Shown here: piece by piece, positions 35,807 through 42,398 of the stretch | Position numbering within the stretch: the first letter of the stretch is position 1 | Layout: each line of letters opens with the position of its first letter | Assembly (NCBI GenBank): GCA_018266575.1 | Contig: JAFEAE010000015.1 | Coordinates: forward strand, 62,001-126,000 | From: Bacteroidota bacterium | Lineage (GTDB): Bacteria; Bacteroidota; Bacteroidia; Chitinophagales; Chitinophagaceae | Reading direction: 5' to 3' | Length of the DNA: 64,000 nt | Notes under the pieces: model-generated | What the model saw: the letters and a program-made list of their open reading frames with translations, nothing else | The model's database searches: none | Told to the model about the DNA's origin: nothing | Made by a program: the position numbers and the translations under genes

Positions 35807-36916
35807 TCAAAACAACCTCCCTTGCTGGCCCGGCCTTCTGAATTGTGTGGTATCCAAATGCCATTCTTCTGCATTCATTCCATACAGCTTTCCATATTTT
35901 TTATATTGCTGTGCCACTAATTGTGCAATATTCCCTTCGCCGCGCATGCGCACGCCCCAGCGTGTGTCGTTTACTTTCCCATCATGACTTTGCTCAACAA
36001 GGTGCCACACTTTATCAGCCCGGTCAGGAAAATTCTTATACAGCCAATCATGAAATAAAAATTTTATAGCGCCATTCAACCGGATGAAAGTATATGCTGT
36101 GAAGGTTGCACCGTTATCCCTCGCTTCTTTCATGATGCGTTGCATTTCGTGCTCATTCAATCCGGGTATCATCGGCCCCATCATAACGCCCATGCGCACG
36201 CCTGCGCTGCTCAGTTCATTGATCACTTTTAGTTTTTGTTTGGCAGTCGTTGTTCGCGGCTCCATCGTTCTTCGCAAATCTTCATTGAACGATGTGATGG
36301 ACACCATTGCCGACACTATCTTTTTCTTCGCCATTTCCTGTAACACATCTTTATCTTTTAGTATCCACGAATTTTTTGTGAGGATACCAACAGGCTGGTT
36401 GAATTCATTACACACTTCCAGCAATCCGCGTGTTAAACGATATGTTTGTTCAGCAGGCTGATAACAATCGGTATTGCCACTAAGCATGATCGGGATACAT
36501 TCCCAATTGGGGTTCATCAAGAATTTCCGAAGCAGTTGCGGCGCATTTTTTTTGATAATGATCTTTCGTTCAAAATCCAATCCTGCACTGTAACCCCAGT
36601 ATTCATGCACATTCCGTGCATAGCAATAGATGCAACCATGCTCGCAACCGGCATAAGGGTTCATGCTGTAGCTCATGCCAACGTCCGGGCTCTCTACTTT
36701 ATTAACGATCGTCTTCGATTCCTGTTCCATGTATTGCGTAGGAACATTTGTTTCTTCCCAATCATCAATCGCTTCAATATGTTCTTTGGTTACTTCATCT
36801 TTCAAAAAACGGTTCTTCGTGTTGATTTGCGCACCACGCCCTGCAAGGTATTGTTCGGTTTCTTCTTTTTGTTTTGCAGATACTTTATAGTGGTCCTGCC
36901 GCAATGGATTGCTCAT
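35807..36916 (-). CDS. PA0069-family radical SAM protein
   Basis: 369 residues from the ATG at 36916. The frame is open to 37039, but that extension is translated repeat (low-complexity, derived from the word palindrome) and is rejected. Residues 91-98 hold CEHGCIYC, the C-x3-C-x2-C cluster motif, in the context MNPYAGCEHGCIYCYARN. Later blocks: MLSGNTDCYQPAE, ILTKNSWILKD, MEPRTTT and GPMIPGLN. These mark the PA0069/Rv2578c-type radical SAM group, related in layout to spore photoproduct lyase. Function unknown. It follows the TcmP pair on the same strand, 46 nt upstream of tcmP, so one operon is possible. Confidence 0.85.
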   Translation of the reverse strand: MSNPLRQDHYKVSAKQKEETEQYLAGRGAQINTKNRFLKDEVTKEHIEAIDDWEETNVPTQYMEQESKTIVNKVESPDVGMSYSMNPYAGCEHGCIYCYARNVHEYWGYSAGLDFERKIIIKKNAPQLLRKFLMNPNWECIPIMLSGNTDCYQPAEQTYRLTRGLLEVCNEFNQPVGILTKNSWILKDKDVLQEMAKKKIVSAMVSITSFNEDLRRTMEPRTTTAKQKLKVINELSSAGVRMGVMMGPMIPGLNEHEMQRIMKEARDNGATFTAYTFIRLNGAIKFLFHDWLYKNFPDRADKVWHLVEQSHDGKVNDTRWGVRMRGEGNIAQLVAQQYKKYGKLYGMNAEEWHLDTTQFRRPGQQGRLF

Positions 36917-36975
36917 TACAATAAATATTTTTTTGATAATGGAAGGAACCACGGAGACAGGGAGAACAGAGAGTA

Positions 36976-37051
36976 TGTAAGATGTAGGAAGTGAGATGTA
37001 AGATGTAAAAAAGTTTGCCATACATCTTTCTTCTTGCATCTCACATCTTAC
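36976..37051. repeat. Word palindrome (GTAAGATG type)
   Basis: Left arm 36976-37008 (gtaagatgtagg, gtgagatgtaagatgta) and right arm 37021-37051 (tacatcttt, gcatctcacatcttac). The right arm ends at the stop codon of the GxxExxY gene. A word run ccacggagacagggagaacagag (36950-36972) is adjacent. Confidence 0.65.
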
Positions 37052-37464
37052 TAAAGGATCATTCTTTTAATTCCATCTTTCATCAACGGAACATGAAAGT
37101 TCATGATATAACCAAGGCGTTTGCCGGTAAGTTTCATATAATTTAATAACTGCGCTTCCCAGATGGGATGGGGGTTTTCCTGCGCTTTAATTTCCACTAT
37201 GATTAACTCATCAATTAATAGATCTATTTTAAAATGTTCATCAATACGAAGCTGGTCATAAATGATCGGCACATTCTGTTGACGGACAAATGGTATATTC
37301 CTCTTCGATAATTCATAGCAAAAACATTTTTCATAAATGCTTTTCAGCAAACCTGGCCCCAATATTTTATGAATCGATATTGCAATATTCATCAATTGGC
37401 CGGTGAGCCATTGCTCACGGTCGGTTAATGGCTTAAAATTATTTTCAACTATATTTCTTGACAT
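37051..37464 (-). CDS. GxxExxY protein, PD-(D/E)XK nuclease-like fold
   Basis: 137 residues from Met at 37464; the longer frame to 37497 overlaps a hairpin and is rejected. The protein has the family layout: NIAISIHKILGPGLLKSIYEK, then YELSKRNIPF, a nuclease-like core IDLLIDELIIVEIKAQ with D and E-x-K, and the C-terminal GYIMNFHVPLMKDGIKRMIL. Odd: the name-giving Glu is replaced, since the motif reads G-L-L-K-S-I-Y. Members are widespread and often flanked by repeats; their activity is not established. Here repeats bracket the gene tightly on both sides. Confidence 0.82.
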   Translation of the reverse strand: MSRNIVENNFKPLTDREQWLTGQLMNIAISIHKILGPGLLKSIYEKCFCYELSKRNIPFVRQQNVPIIYDQLRIDEHFKIDLLIDELIIVEIKAQENPHPIWEAQLLNYMKLTGKRLGYIMNFHVPLMKDGIKRMIL

Positions 37465-37475
37465 TGCTGATTTTT

Positions 37476-37522
37476 TGCCACTGAAACACAGAAGCACAGA
37501 ATTGCTCAGTGTTTCAGTGGCA
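37476..37522. repeat. 14-bp hairpin upstream of the GxxExxY gene
   Basis: Perfect arms tgccactgaaacac (37476-37489) and gtgtttcagtggca (37509-37522), with a short T-run after the right arm on the plus strand. The loop repeats acaga words. Confidence 0.75.
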
Positions 37523-37607
37523 TTTTTAAGAATAGGGCACGGATCATTAAAAATTTTCTAACAATTATTTTTATCCTTATAATCGTTACAATCCCAAAAA
37601 TCCAGGT

Positions 37608-38240
37608 TCAGACGAATAGATCACCTTGTTTTGTATTCACGGGCAGGTTCTGAAATTCAAATCTCCCGGCGATCTGGTAGGGCATATCCCCGCGATGCCT
37701 TTTCAGTAGCAGCATGCTGTCGGCAATAAACCTTCCTGTAAAACTTTTCTGAGAATATTCTTTCCATGCTTCTTCATATTGCCACGGCTTCAACTGGCGC
37801 GAAACCGTTAAATGCGGCTCGTCAATAAAATGCGGTTTATTATCATCGTTCAGCTTAAGCATTTTTTGCCAGGGCTTTATTTCCTTCACTAAATTTTTGA
37901 TCGGCTCTTTCGTCGTCACATCAATATAGATAGTGTGTGAAGGATAGCTGCCAAAATCCTTCAGCTCCACTTTTATCGGATGGTAACCCATTGCCACTGT
38001 TTTCAGCCGGTTGATAATGCGTTCTTCCATCATTTCCAATTGTGCAAATTTCACCAGCGTAATATGCGGCTTTCCCCAACGGGCATTAGGCGCTTTATAT
38101 TTATCGTAAAATTCATCTTTTACGGCTTTTATTTTGTTGCGTAATTCTTCATGCGGGTTTAATATCAGCAAATATTCGTTCTGCGTGTAACCTGCTTTTT
38201 CTGCGAACAGGGCATGTTTTTGTGCTATTGCCTTTTTCAT
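37608..38240 (-). CDS. 2H phosphoesterase / 2'-5' RNA ligase-like protein
   Basis: 210 residues from Met at 38240. The frame extends to 38291, but those 17 residues are A/T-rich, Lys-rich and less likely. Two H-x-T/S motifs define the 2H superfamily: KPHITLVKF (near residue 80) and EPHLTVSRQL (near residue 142). The family acts on 2'-5' or cyclic phosphates in RNA or nucleotides. The C-terminal SMLLLKRHRGDMPYQI fits Bacteroidota members. The specific substrate is unknown. It shares strand with the GxxExxY gene, 143 nt upstream of it. Confidence 0.75.
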   Translation of the reverse strand: MKKAIAQKHALFAEKAGYTQNEYLLILNPHEELRNKIKAVKDEFYDKYKAPNARWGKPHITLVKFAQLEMMEERIINRLKTVAMGYHPIKVELKDFGSYPSHTIYIDVTTKEPIKNLVKEIKPWQKMLKLNDDNKPHFIDEPHLTVSRQLKPWQYEEAWKEYSQKSFTGRFIADSMLLLKRHRGDMPYQIAGRFEFQNLPVNTKQGDLFV

Positions 38241-38305
38241 TTTTTGTGATTTTAATTTTTTAGTTTTTATATCAAACATCTTACTTCTCACATCTTACCT
38301 TTTTT

Positions 38306-38347
38306 GTTACCAGCTTCAGTAATCCTTTTCATCATCGTTGCGTCGCA
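38306..38347 (+). repeat. Dispersed GTTACC / GTTGCGTCGCA repeat, copy 3
   Basis: gttacc at 38306-38311 and atcatcgttgcgtcgca ending at 38347, spacing 28 against 27 in the other two copies. It lies between divergent genes. Confidence 0.65.
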
Positions 38348-38479
38348 TTACGTTCATCGGCATTGCTACTATTAAGCTTCGGTTTTATGCGCAATCTCTC
38401 TCACAAAACGCTCACGGCTCATAGCTGAAAGCGCTCAACTTTCTTCTCAAAAATTAATCATCGAAAATTTTGCCTGATT

Positions 38480-38510
38480 AATTATTTAGCATAAATTTAC
38501 TAAAATAATT
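38480..38510. promoter_or_regulatory. Candidate operator upstream of umuD
   Basis: Inverted repeat AATTATTTAG-N10-CTAAAATAATT (38480-38489, 38500-38510), core TTTAG-N10-CTAAA, 22 nt before the umuD ATG. It is placed where a LexA-type damage operator would be expected; the consensus for this phylum was not available to check. Confidence 0.4.
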
Positions 38511-38531
38511 AGCAATACCAAAAATAATTTT

Positions 38532-38966
38532 ATGGATGAGGATATTTTTTACGGGGCAGCCTATAAAGGCTCAAAAAATTATTCGCAACGCGAAGTACGC
38601 ACAGCAAATGCAACAGGTTTCACTGCTGCAGCCGATGATTATATGGAACGCGGCATCGACCTGAACGAGCAATTGGTGCGCAACAAACCGGCTACATTTT
38701 TCATGCGTGTAAAAGGAGATGCCATGGTTGGTGCCGGAATTTTTGATGGCGATATCGTGATCGTTGACCGTTCAATAAAAGCAACGAGCGGCAGGGTAGT
38801 GATCGCTACATTAAATGGAGAAATGCTTATCCGCCGTTTGGAAAAAACATTTAATAAAATACGCCTGGTTCCTGAAACAGAGAAACTCGCACCAATTGAA
38901 GTAGATACATCGTCTGCGGAATTTTCAATTTGGGGAACGGTTGTTTATAATATTCATACCCCCTGA
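38532..38966 (+). CDS. umuD: UmuD-like S24 peptidase homologue with both catalytic residues replaced
   Basis: 144 residues. It aligns without gaps to my recollection of E. coli UmuD at an offset of 4: cleavage site C24-G25 becomes T28-G29, GFPSPAADY becomes GFTAAADDY, and RIDLNQLL becomes GIDLNEQL. The catalytic Ser60 (GDSM) is Ala64 here (GDAM, codon gcc at 38721-38723). The general-base Lys97 (VKKL) is Arg101 here (IRRL, codon cgc at 38832-38834). Self-cleavage by the Ser-Lys dyad should therefore be impossible. UmuD normally activates and restrains UmuC to form Pol V. umuC lies downstream, separated by a REP/RAYT element. The frame is intact and the fold residues are conserved, so it is not simply decayed. 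Confidence 0.85.
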   Translation: MDEDIFYGAAYKGSKNYSQREVRTANATGFTAAADDYMERGIDLNEQLVRNKPATFFMRVKGDAMVGAGIFDGDIVIVDRSIKATSGRVVIATLNGEMLIRRLEKTFNKIRLVPETEKLAPIEVDTSSAEFSIWGTVVYNIHTP

Positions 38967-38975
38967 AAATTCATG

Positions 38976-39059
38976 TTCTCCGGTCTGAAGACCGGAGCTA
39001 GTCTAAAGTTCGTATATACTCAAGATGTTTTGACTAGCTCCGGGTTTCAACCCGGGGAA
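38976..39059. repeat. Pair of REP-type hairpins, upstream flank of the RAYT gene
   Basis: Hairpin 1: ctccggtct / agaccggag (38978-38986, 38989-38997), followed by gagctagtc. Hairpin 2: gactagctc (39032-39040), then ccgggt / acccgg (39040-39055). The tetramer-like GCTAGTC / GACTAGC marks face each other, a head-to-head REP arrangement. Confidence 0.8.
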
Positions 39060-39100
39060 AAGAAAAGAGACGATCTGTTAACCATTAAACCATCCTGTTT

Positions 39101-39520
39101 ATGTCATTTGTGAAAATTTGGGTTCATGTTGTTTGGTCAACCAAATTGCGTGAACCATTGTTGACAAAAAAAATAAAATATCAGCTTACTATACATATTC
39201 GTGAATATGCTGCAACAAAAAATATACATATTGATTTTATGAATGGACATGTTGACCATATTCATTGTTTAATTTCCCTAAACCCCGATCAATCTATTGC
39301 AAAGGTGGTTCAATTAATAAAAGGAGAAAGCTCATTCTGGGTAAACCGAAGTGGATTAACAAAAGAAAAATTCGAATGGCAGGAAGAATATTTCGCAGTA
39401 TCCATCTCTGAATCAAAATTGAACGTAGTACGTGAATATATAAAAAATCAGGAAAGGCATCATAGTAAAAAAACATTTCAGCAAGAACACGATGAATTTA
39501 TTTCAAAATATAAATTTTAA
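39101..39520 (+). CDS. REP-associated tyrosine transposase (IS200-like Y1 HUH)
   Basis: 139 residues, usual size for a single-domain Y1 transposase. The HUH motif is in GHVDHIHCL (H53 and H55) and the candidate nucleophile is Y113 in VVREYIKNQ. The gene lies between REP hairpins at 38976-39059 and 39552-39576, which is the arrangement of RAYT genes that mobilise or maintain REP sequences. The frame is complete. It interrupts the usual umuD-umuC order on the same strand. Confidence 0.9.
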   Translation: MSFVKIWVHVVWSTKLREPLLTKKIKYQLTIHIREYAATKNIHIDFMNGHVDHIHCLISLNPDQSIAKVVQLIKGESSFWVNRSGLTKEKFEWQEEYFAVSISESKLNVVREYIKNQERHHSKKTFQQEHDEFISKYKF

Positions 39521-39551
39521 CCTTTAGTGTAAAGAGTTTCGGGACTTTTCA

Positions 39552-39576
39552 CTAGCTCTGGTCTTCAGACCGGAGA
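39552..39576. repeat. REP-type hairpin, downstream flank of the RAYT gene
   Basis: actagctctggtct / agaccggag (stem 39556-39564 with 39567-39575, one G-T pair). Same words as hairpin 1 upstream. It ends 4 nt before the first possible umuC ATG. Confidence 0.8.
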
Positions 39577-39579
39577 AAA

Positions 39580-40872
39580 ATGAATGACATAATGTACGCC
39601 ATCGTCGATTGTAACAGTTTTTATTGTTCCTGTGAACGTGTGTTCAAACCGGAATTATGGAACAAACCGGTTGTTGTATTAAGCAACAACGACGGATGCA
39701 TCGTGTCGCGCAGTGATGAAGCAAAACAACTCGGCGTGAAAATGGCAGGGCCTTATTTCCAGGCAAAGCACATCATCACAAAAAATAATGTGGCTGTTTT
39801 CTCATCCAATTATCATTTTTATGGAGATATGAGCATGCGTGTAATGGATACTTTGCGTGCAATGGTTGGAGAAAGCAATGTAGAAGTGTATTCTGTTGAT
39901 GAAGCATTTTTAAACCTTGACAAGATTCCATTCGATGAGCTGGAAACATTTGCATACACATTAAAAGAAACAGTTGAGCTATGGACAGGTATTTCTGTTT
40001 CCGTAGGCGTTGCACCAACAAAAACACTGGCAAAGATTGCCAATCACATTGCAAAGAAGGACAAGGAAAAAACAAAATGTGTTACGTTATTGATCACTGA
40101 AGAAGAGCAGCGGAAAGCATTGCAACAAACACGAGTGAGCGGTATTTGGGGTGTTGGCGGTGCTTATGCTAATAAGCTGATCAATTGGGGAATTACCAGT
40201 GCGTGGGATTTACGCAACATGCCCGACGACTGGGTGCACGTACACATGGGTGGGGTAGTGGGGCGGCGGTTAATAAAAGAATTACGGGGTGAGCCTGCAA
40301 TTATAATGCGCAAAGAACTCGATACTAAAAAAATGATCGCTACTACACGGATGTTTGGGAGGCCGGTAACAGAATTGTATGAATTGAAAGAGGCAATTGC
40401 AACCTACACATCAAGGGCTGCAGAAAAATTACGCCGCCAGCAATGTGCAGCGAAAACCGTGAGTGTATTTATTGTGCCGAAAGAAGAAAGCCATTCGATG
40501 GATTTTAGTCATGGGCCATCTATCAGTGCATACGCCACCCTGCAGTCAGCAACATCATTCACACAAGACCTGATAAAACCGGCTGTAAAATTAGTAGATG
40601 ATATTTTTCAGAAAGGAAGGGAATACAAAAAAGCAGGTGTTATGCTTAGTGGGATTGTACCTGATGAATCGATACAGGGGAATTTTTTTTCTGCAGAATC
40701 AAAAGGCATGAGCCGGTTTTTAATGAGTGCCCTCGACAATGTCAATTTCAGCATGCGGGATGATATCGTTAAGTTTTGTTCTTCCGGGATAAATAAGCAT
40801 TGGAAAATGCGCCAGGAATTGCGATCGCAAAGGCACAGTACGCGATGGGAGGAATTATTTGAAATTTCATGA
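39580..40872 (+). CDS. umuC: Y-family DNA polymerase, UmuC-like (Pol V catalytic subunit)
   Basis: 430 residues from ATG 39580, or 426 from ATG 39592 (MYAIVDCNSFYCSCE), which matches the family N-terminus better; the first start lies against the REP hairpin. Catalytic residues are intact: D in AIVDCNSF and the SVDEAFL pair near residue 105. The palm, finger, thumb and little-finger regions follow, and the C-terminus (about 365-415) has GIVPDESIQGNFF, typical of the DUF4113 tail of UmuC proteins. Translesion synthesis on damaged DNA. Its partner UmuD homologue has lost its protease residues. Confidence 0.92.
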   Translation: MNDIMYAIVDCNSFYCSCERVFKPELWNKPVVVLSNNDGCIVSRSDEAKQLGVKMAGPYFQAKHIITKNNVAVFSSNYHFYGDMSMRVMDTLRAMVGESNVEVYSVDEAFLNLDKIPFDELETFAYTLKETVELWTGISVSVGVAPTKTLAKIANHIAKKDKEKTKCVTLLITEEEQRKALQQTRVSGIWGVGGAYANKLINWGITSAWDLRNMPDDWVHVHMGGVVGRRLIKELRGEPAIIMRKELDTKKMIATTRMFGRPVTELYELKEAIATYTSRAAEKLRRQQCAAKTVSVFIVPKEESHSMDFSHGPSISAYATLQSATSFTQDLIKPAVKLVDDIFQKGREYKKAGVMLSGIVPDESIQGNFFSAESKGMSRFLMSALDNVNFSMRDDIVKFCSSGINKHWKMRQELRSQRHSTRWEELFEIS

Positions 40873-40927
40873 ACATAAAATACTGTAAAAGTTGTTCCGT
40901 TTGTTTGAATGGTGGTGTTTGTAAATT

Positions 40928-40955
40928 CGAAAGCCCCGGAAACTCGGGGCTTTCG
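40928..40955. terminator. Two-way terminator between umuC and the cytochrome gene
   Basis: Perfect 11-bp stem cgaaagccccg / cggggctttcg with a 6-nt loop, between convergent genes. Confidence 0.8.
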
Positions 40956-40982
40956 TGTATATATAACTGTTAGTGTATAATC

Positions 40983-41597
40983 TCATTTCATTTTTTCAAC
41001 ATCAGGAGGCGAAACCGGTGCAGGCACTTTATTATGGATCGGTGGCAATGCCTTAAGGTATGCGAATATTGCTTTCATATCATCATCTTTAAGATTTCTA
41101 AATGCTTGCCATGGCATTGGTGGAAGGATCATTCGTCCGCCATCTTGACCAAGATGTTTTCCGGTGCGTAATGTTTTTGCAAACACATCTTCTGTCCATG
41201 CGCCTATACCGGTTGCTGTATCTGGTGTAAGGTTTGCTGAAAATGAAATTCCCCAGGGGCCAACAGTTGCAGTAAGGTCTCCTGCAAATAATAACCAGTT
41301 ACCGGGCTTCAATGCATTTTTATCAATGGGAGGCATTGGGCTGTTTTCAGGATGTCCTGATAATAATTTTGTAGTATCGAGAGACATTCCCTGTGGGCCA
41401 AAAATTTTGGGTGTGTGGCAATCATCACAACCAATTGATGTTACCAGGTATTTTCCGCGTTCAACGAGTTCACCATGGGACATTTCTTTTTTTTCCGGTT
41501 CTTTAGGTGGTTCATTTGTTGGGGAGTTTGTGCAGCTTTGCTGTAAAATAGCTGTACATGCAATCGCAGTAAGAATCATGAAAAAATTCTTTTTCAT
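40983..41597 (-). CDS. c-type cytochrome lipoprotein
   Basis: 204 residues. The lipoprotein signal ends in QQSC (Cys22). A single heme site CDDCH (near residue 60) is in GKYLVTSIGCDDCHTP, with a likely distal Met in MILPPMPWQAF. The C-terminal helix DDDMKAIFAYLKALPPI is the usual last helix of class I cytochromes. The tail is Pro-rich. Electron carrier in the periplasm, membrane-tethered; redox partner unknown. No oxidase or dehydrogenase gene is adjacent. Confidence 0.85.
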   Translation of the reverse strand: MKKNFFMILTAIACTAILQQSCTNSPTNEPPKEPEKKEMSHGELVERGKYLVTSIGCDDCHTPKIFGPQGMSLDTTKLLSGHPENSPMPPIDKNALKPGNWLLFAGDLTATVGPWGISFSANLTPDTATGIGAWTEDVFAKTLRTGKHLGQDGGRMILPPMPWQAFRNLKDDDMKAIFAYLKALPPIHNKVPAPVSPPDVEKMK

Positions 41598-41742
41598 TGT
41601 CAGTTGTTTTTAGGTATATGATAAAATATAAAAAAAGAACGTAGGGGAACCGAAGATATCAGTAGGGCAGAAGAATTGTCAATCGTTATCTGTAAATATA
41701 AGGTTTTTGAAATTGCATTTTACAAATTCATATAAACAAAAA

Positions 41743-41765
41743 AGGAACAGTGAGTAACTGTTCCT
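41743..41765 (-). terminator. Terminator of the YceI gene
   Basis: Stem aggaacag / ctgttcct with a 7-nt loop; on the minus strand it is followed by seven T. Confidence 0.88.
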
Positions 41766-41791
41766 CTCTTCATAGATTATGAGGGTTATGA

Positions 41792-42328
41792 TTATGCCTG
41801 TTTGATCAATTCAATGGCAACATGAATGCGGGCATCATCAGCCACAACAATACCACCAGCTTCGGTAACTGCATGCCATGCCAGGCCAAATTCTTTGCGA
41901 TTGATTTTGCCACTGATTGTAAATCCTGCCCGGGTATTTCCCCAGGGATCAGTTATCACCCCACCAAATTCTACATCTAATTTTACCTGTTTTGTTACAT
42001 CGCGAATTGTTAGATCGCCATATAGTTCATACGAACCATCATTATCTACATTTTCATATTTCTTTGCAACAAATTTTAACTGCGGATATTCTGCTGCATT
42101 GAAGAAATCAGGAGATTTTAGATGCGCATCGCGTTGTTCGTTATTCGTAGTGATTGAATTGACGTCCGCCGTAAAACTGACTTTTGCAGTCATAAAATCT
42201 TCGCCTTCTGTTTCAACAGACACATCATACTTTGTGAATTGCCCGGAAACATTGGTGATCATAAGATGTTTTATTTTGAATGTAACTTCAGAGTGTGTGG
42301 GGTCCAGAACCCATTTTGTAAGTGCCAT
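41792..42328 (-). CDS. YceI family protein
   Basis: 178 residues, beginning MALTKWVLDPTHSEVTFKIKHLMI, the diagnostic YceI start; no signal peptide, so probably cytosolic in contrast to E. coli YceI. Single lipocalin-like barrel with LKSPDFFNAAEYPQLKF and DLTIRDVTKQVKLDVEF. The family binds isoprenoid or other lipid-like ligands in a hydrophobic cavity. Exact ligand unknown. Monocistronic with its own terminator. Confidence 0.93.
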   Translation of the reverse strand: MALTKWVLDPTHSEVTFKIKHLMITNVSGQFTKYDVSVETEGEDFMTAKVSFTADVNSITTNNEQRDAHLKSPDFFNAAEYPQLKFVAKKYENVDNDGSYELYGDLTIRDVTKQVKLDVEFGGVITDPWGNTRAGFTISGKINRKEFGLAWHAVTEAGGIVVADDARIHVAIELIKQA

Positions 42329-42398
42329 AAAATAATATTTAATGTTTAAACATCGAAATTACGACCTTTTATGGTTTCTGCAAAAAATATTTCCGGGA

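Noticed and set aside
36917..37039. N-terminal extension of the PA0069-type radical SAM gene
   Set aside because: It is translated word palindrome; the family start is at the ATG ending at 36916.
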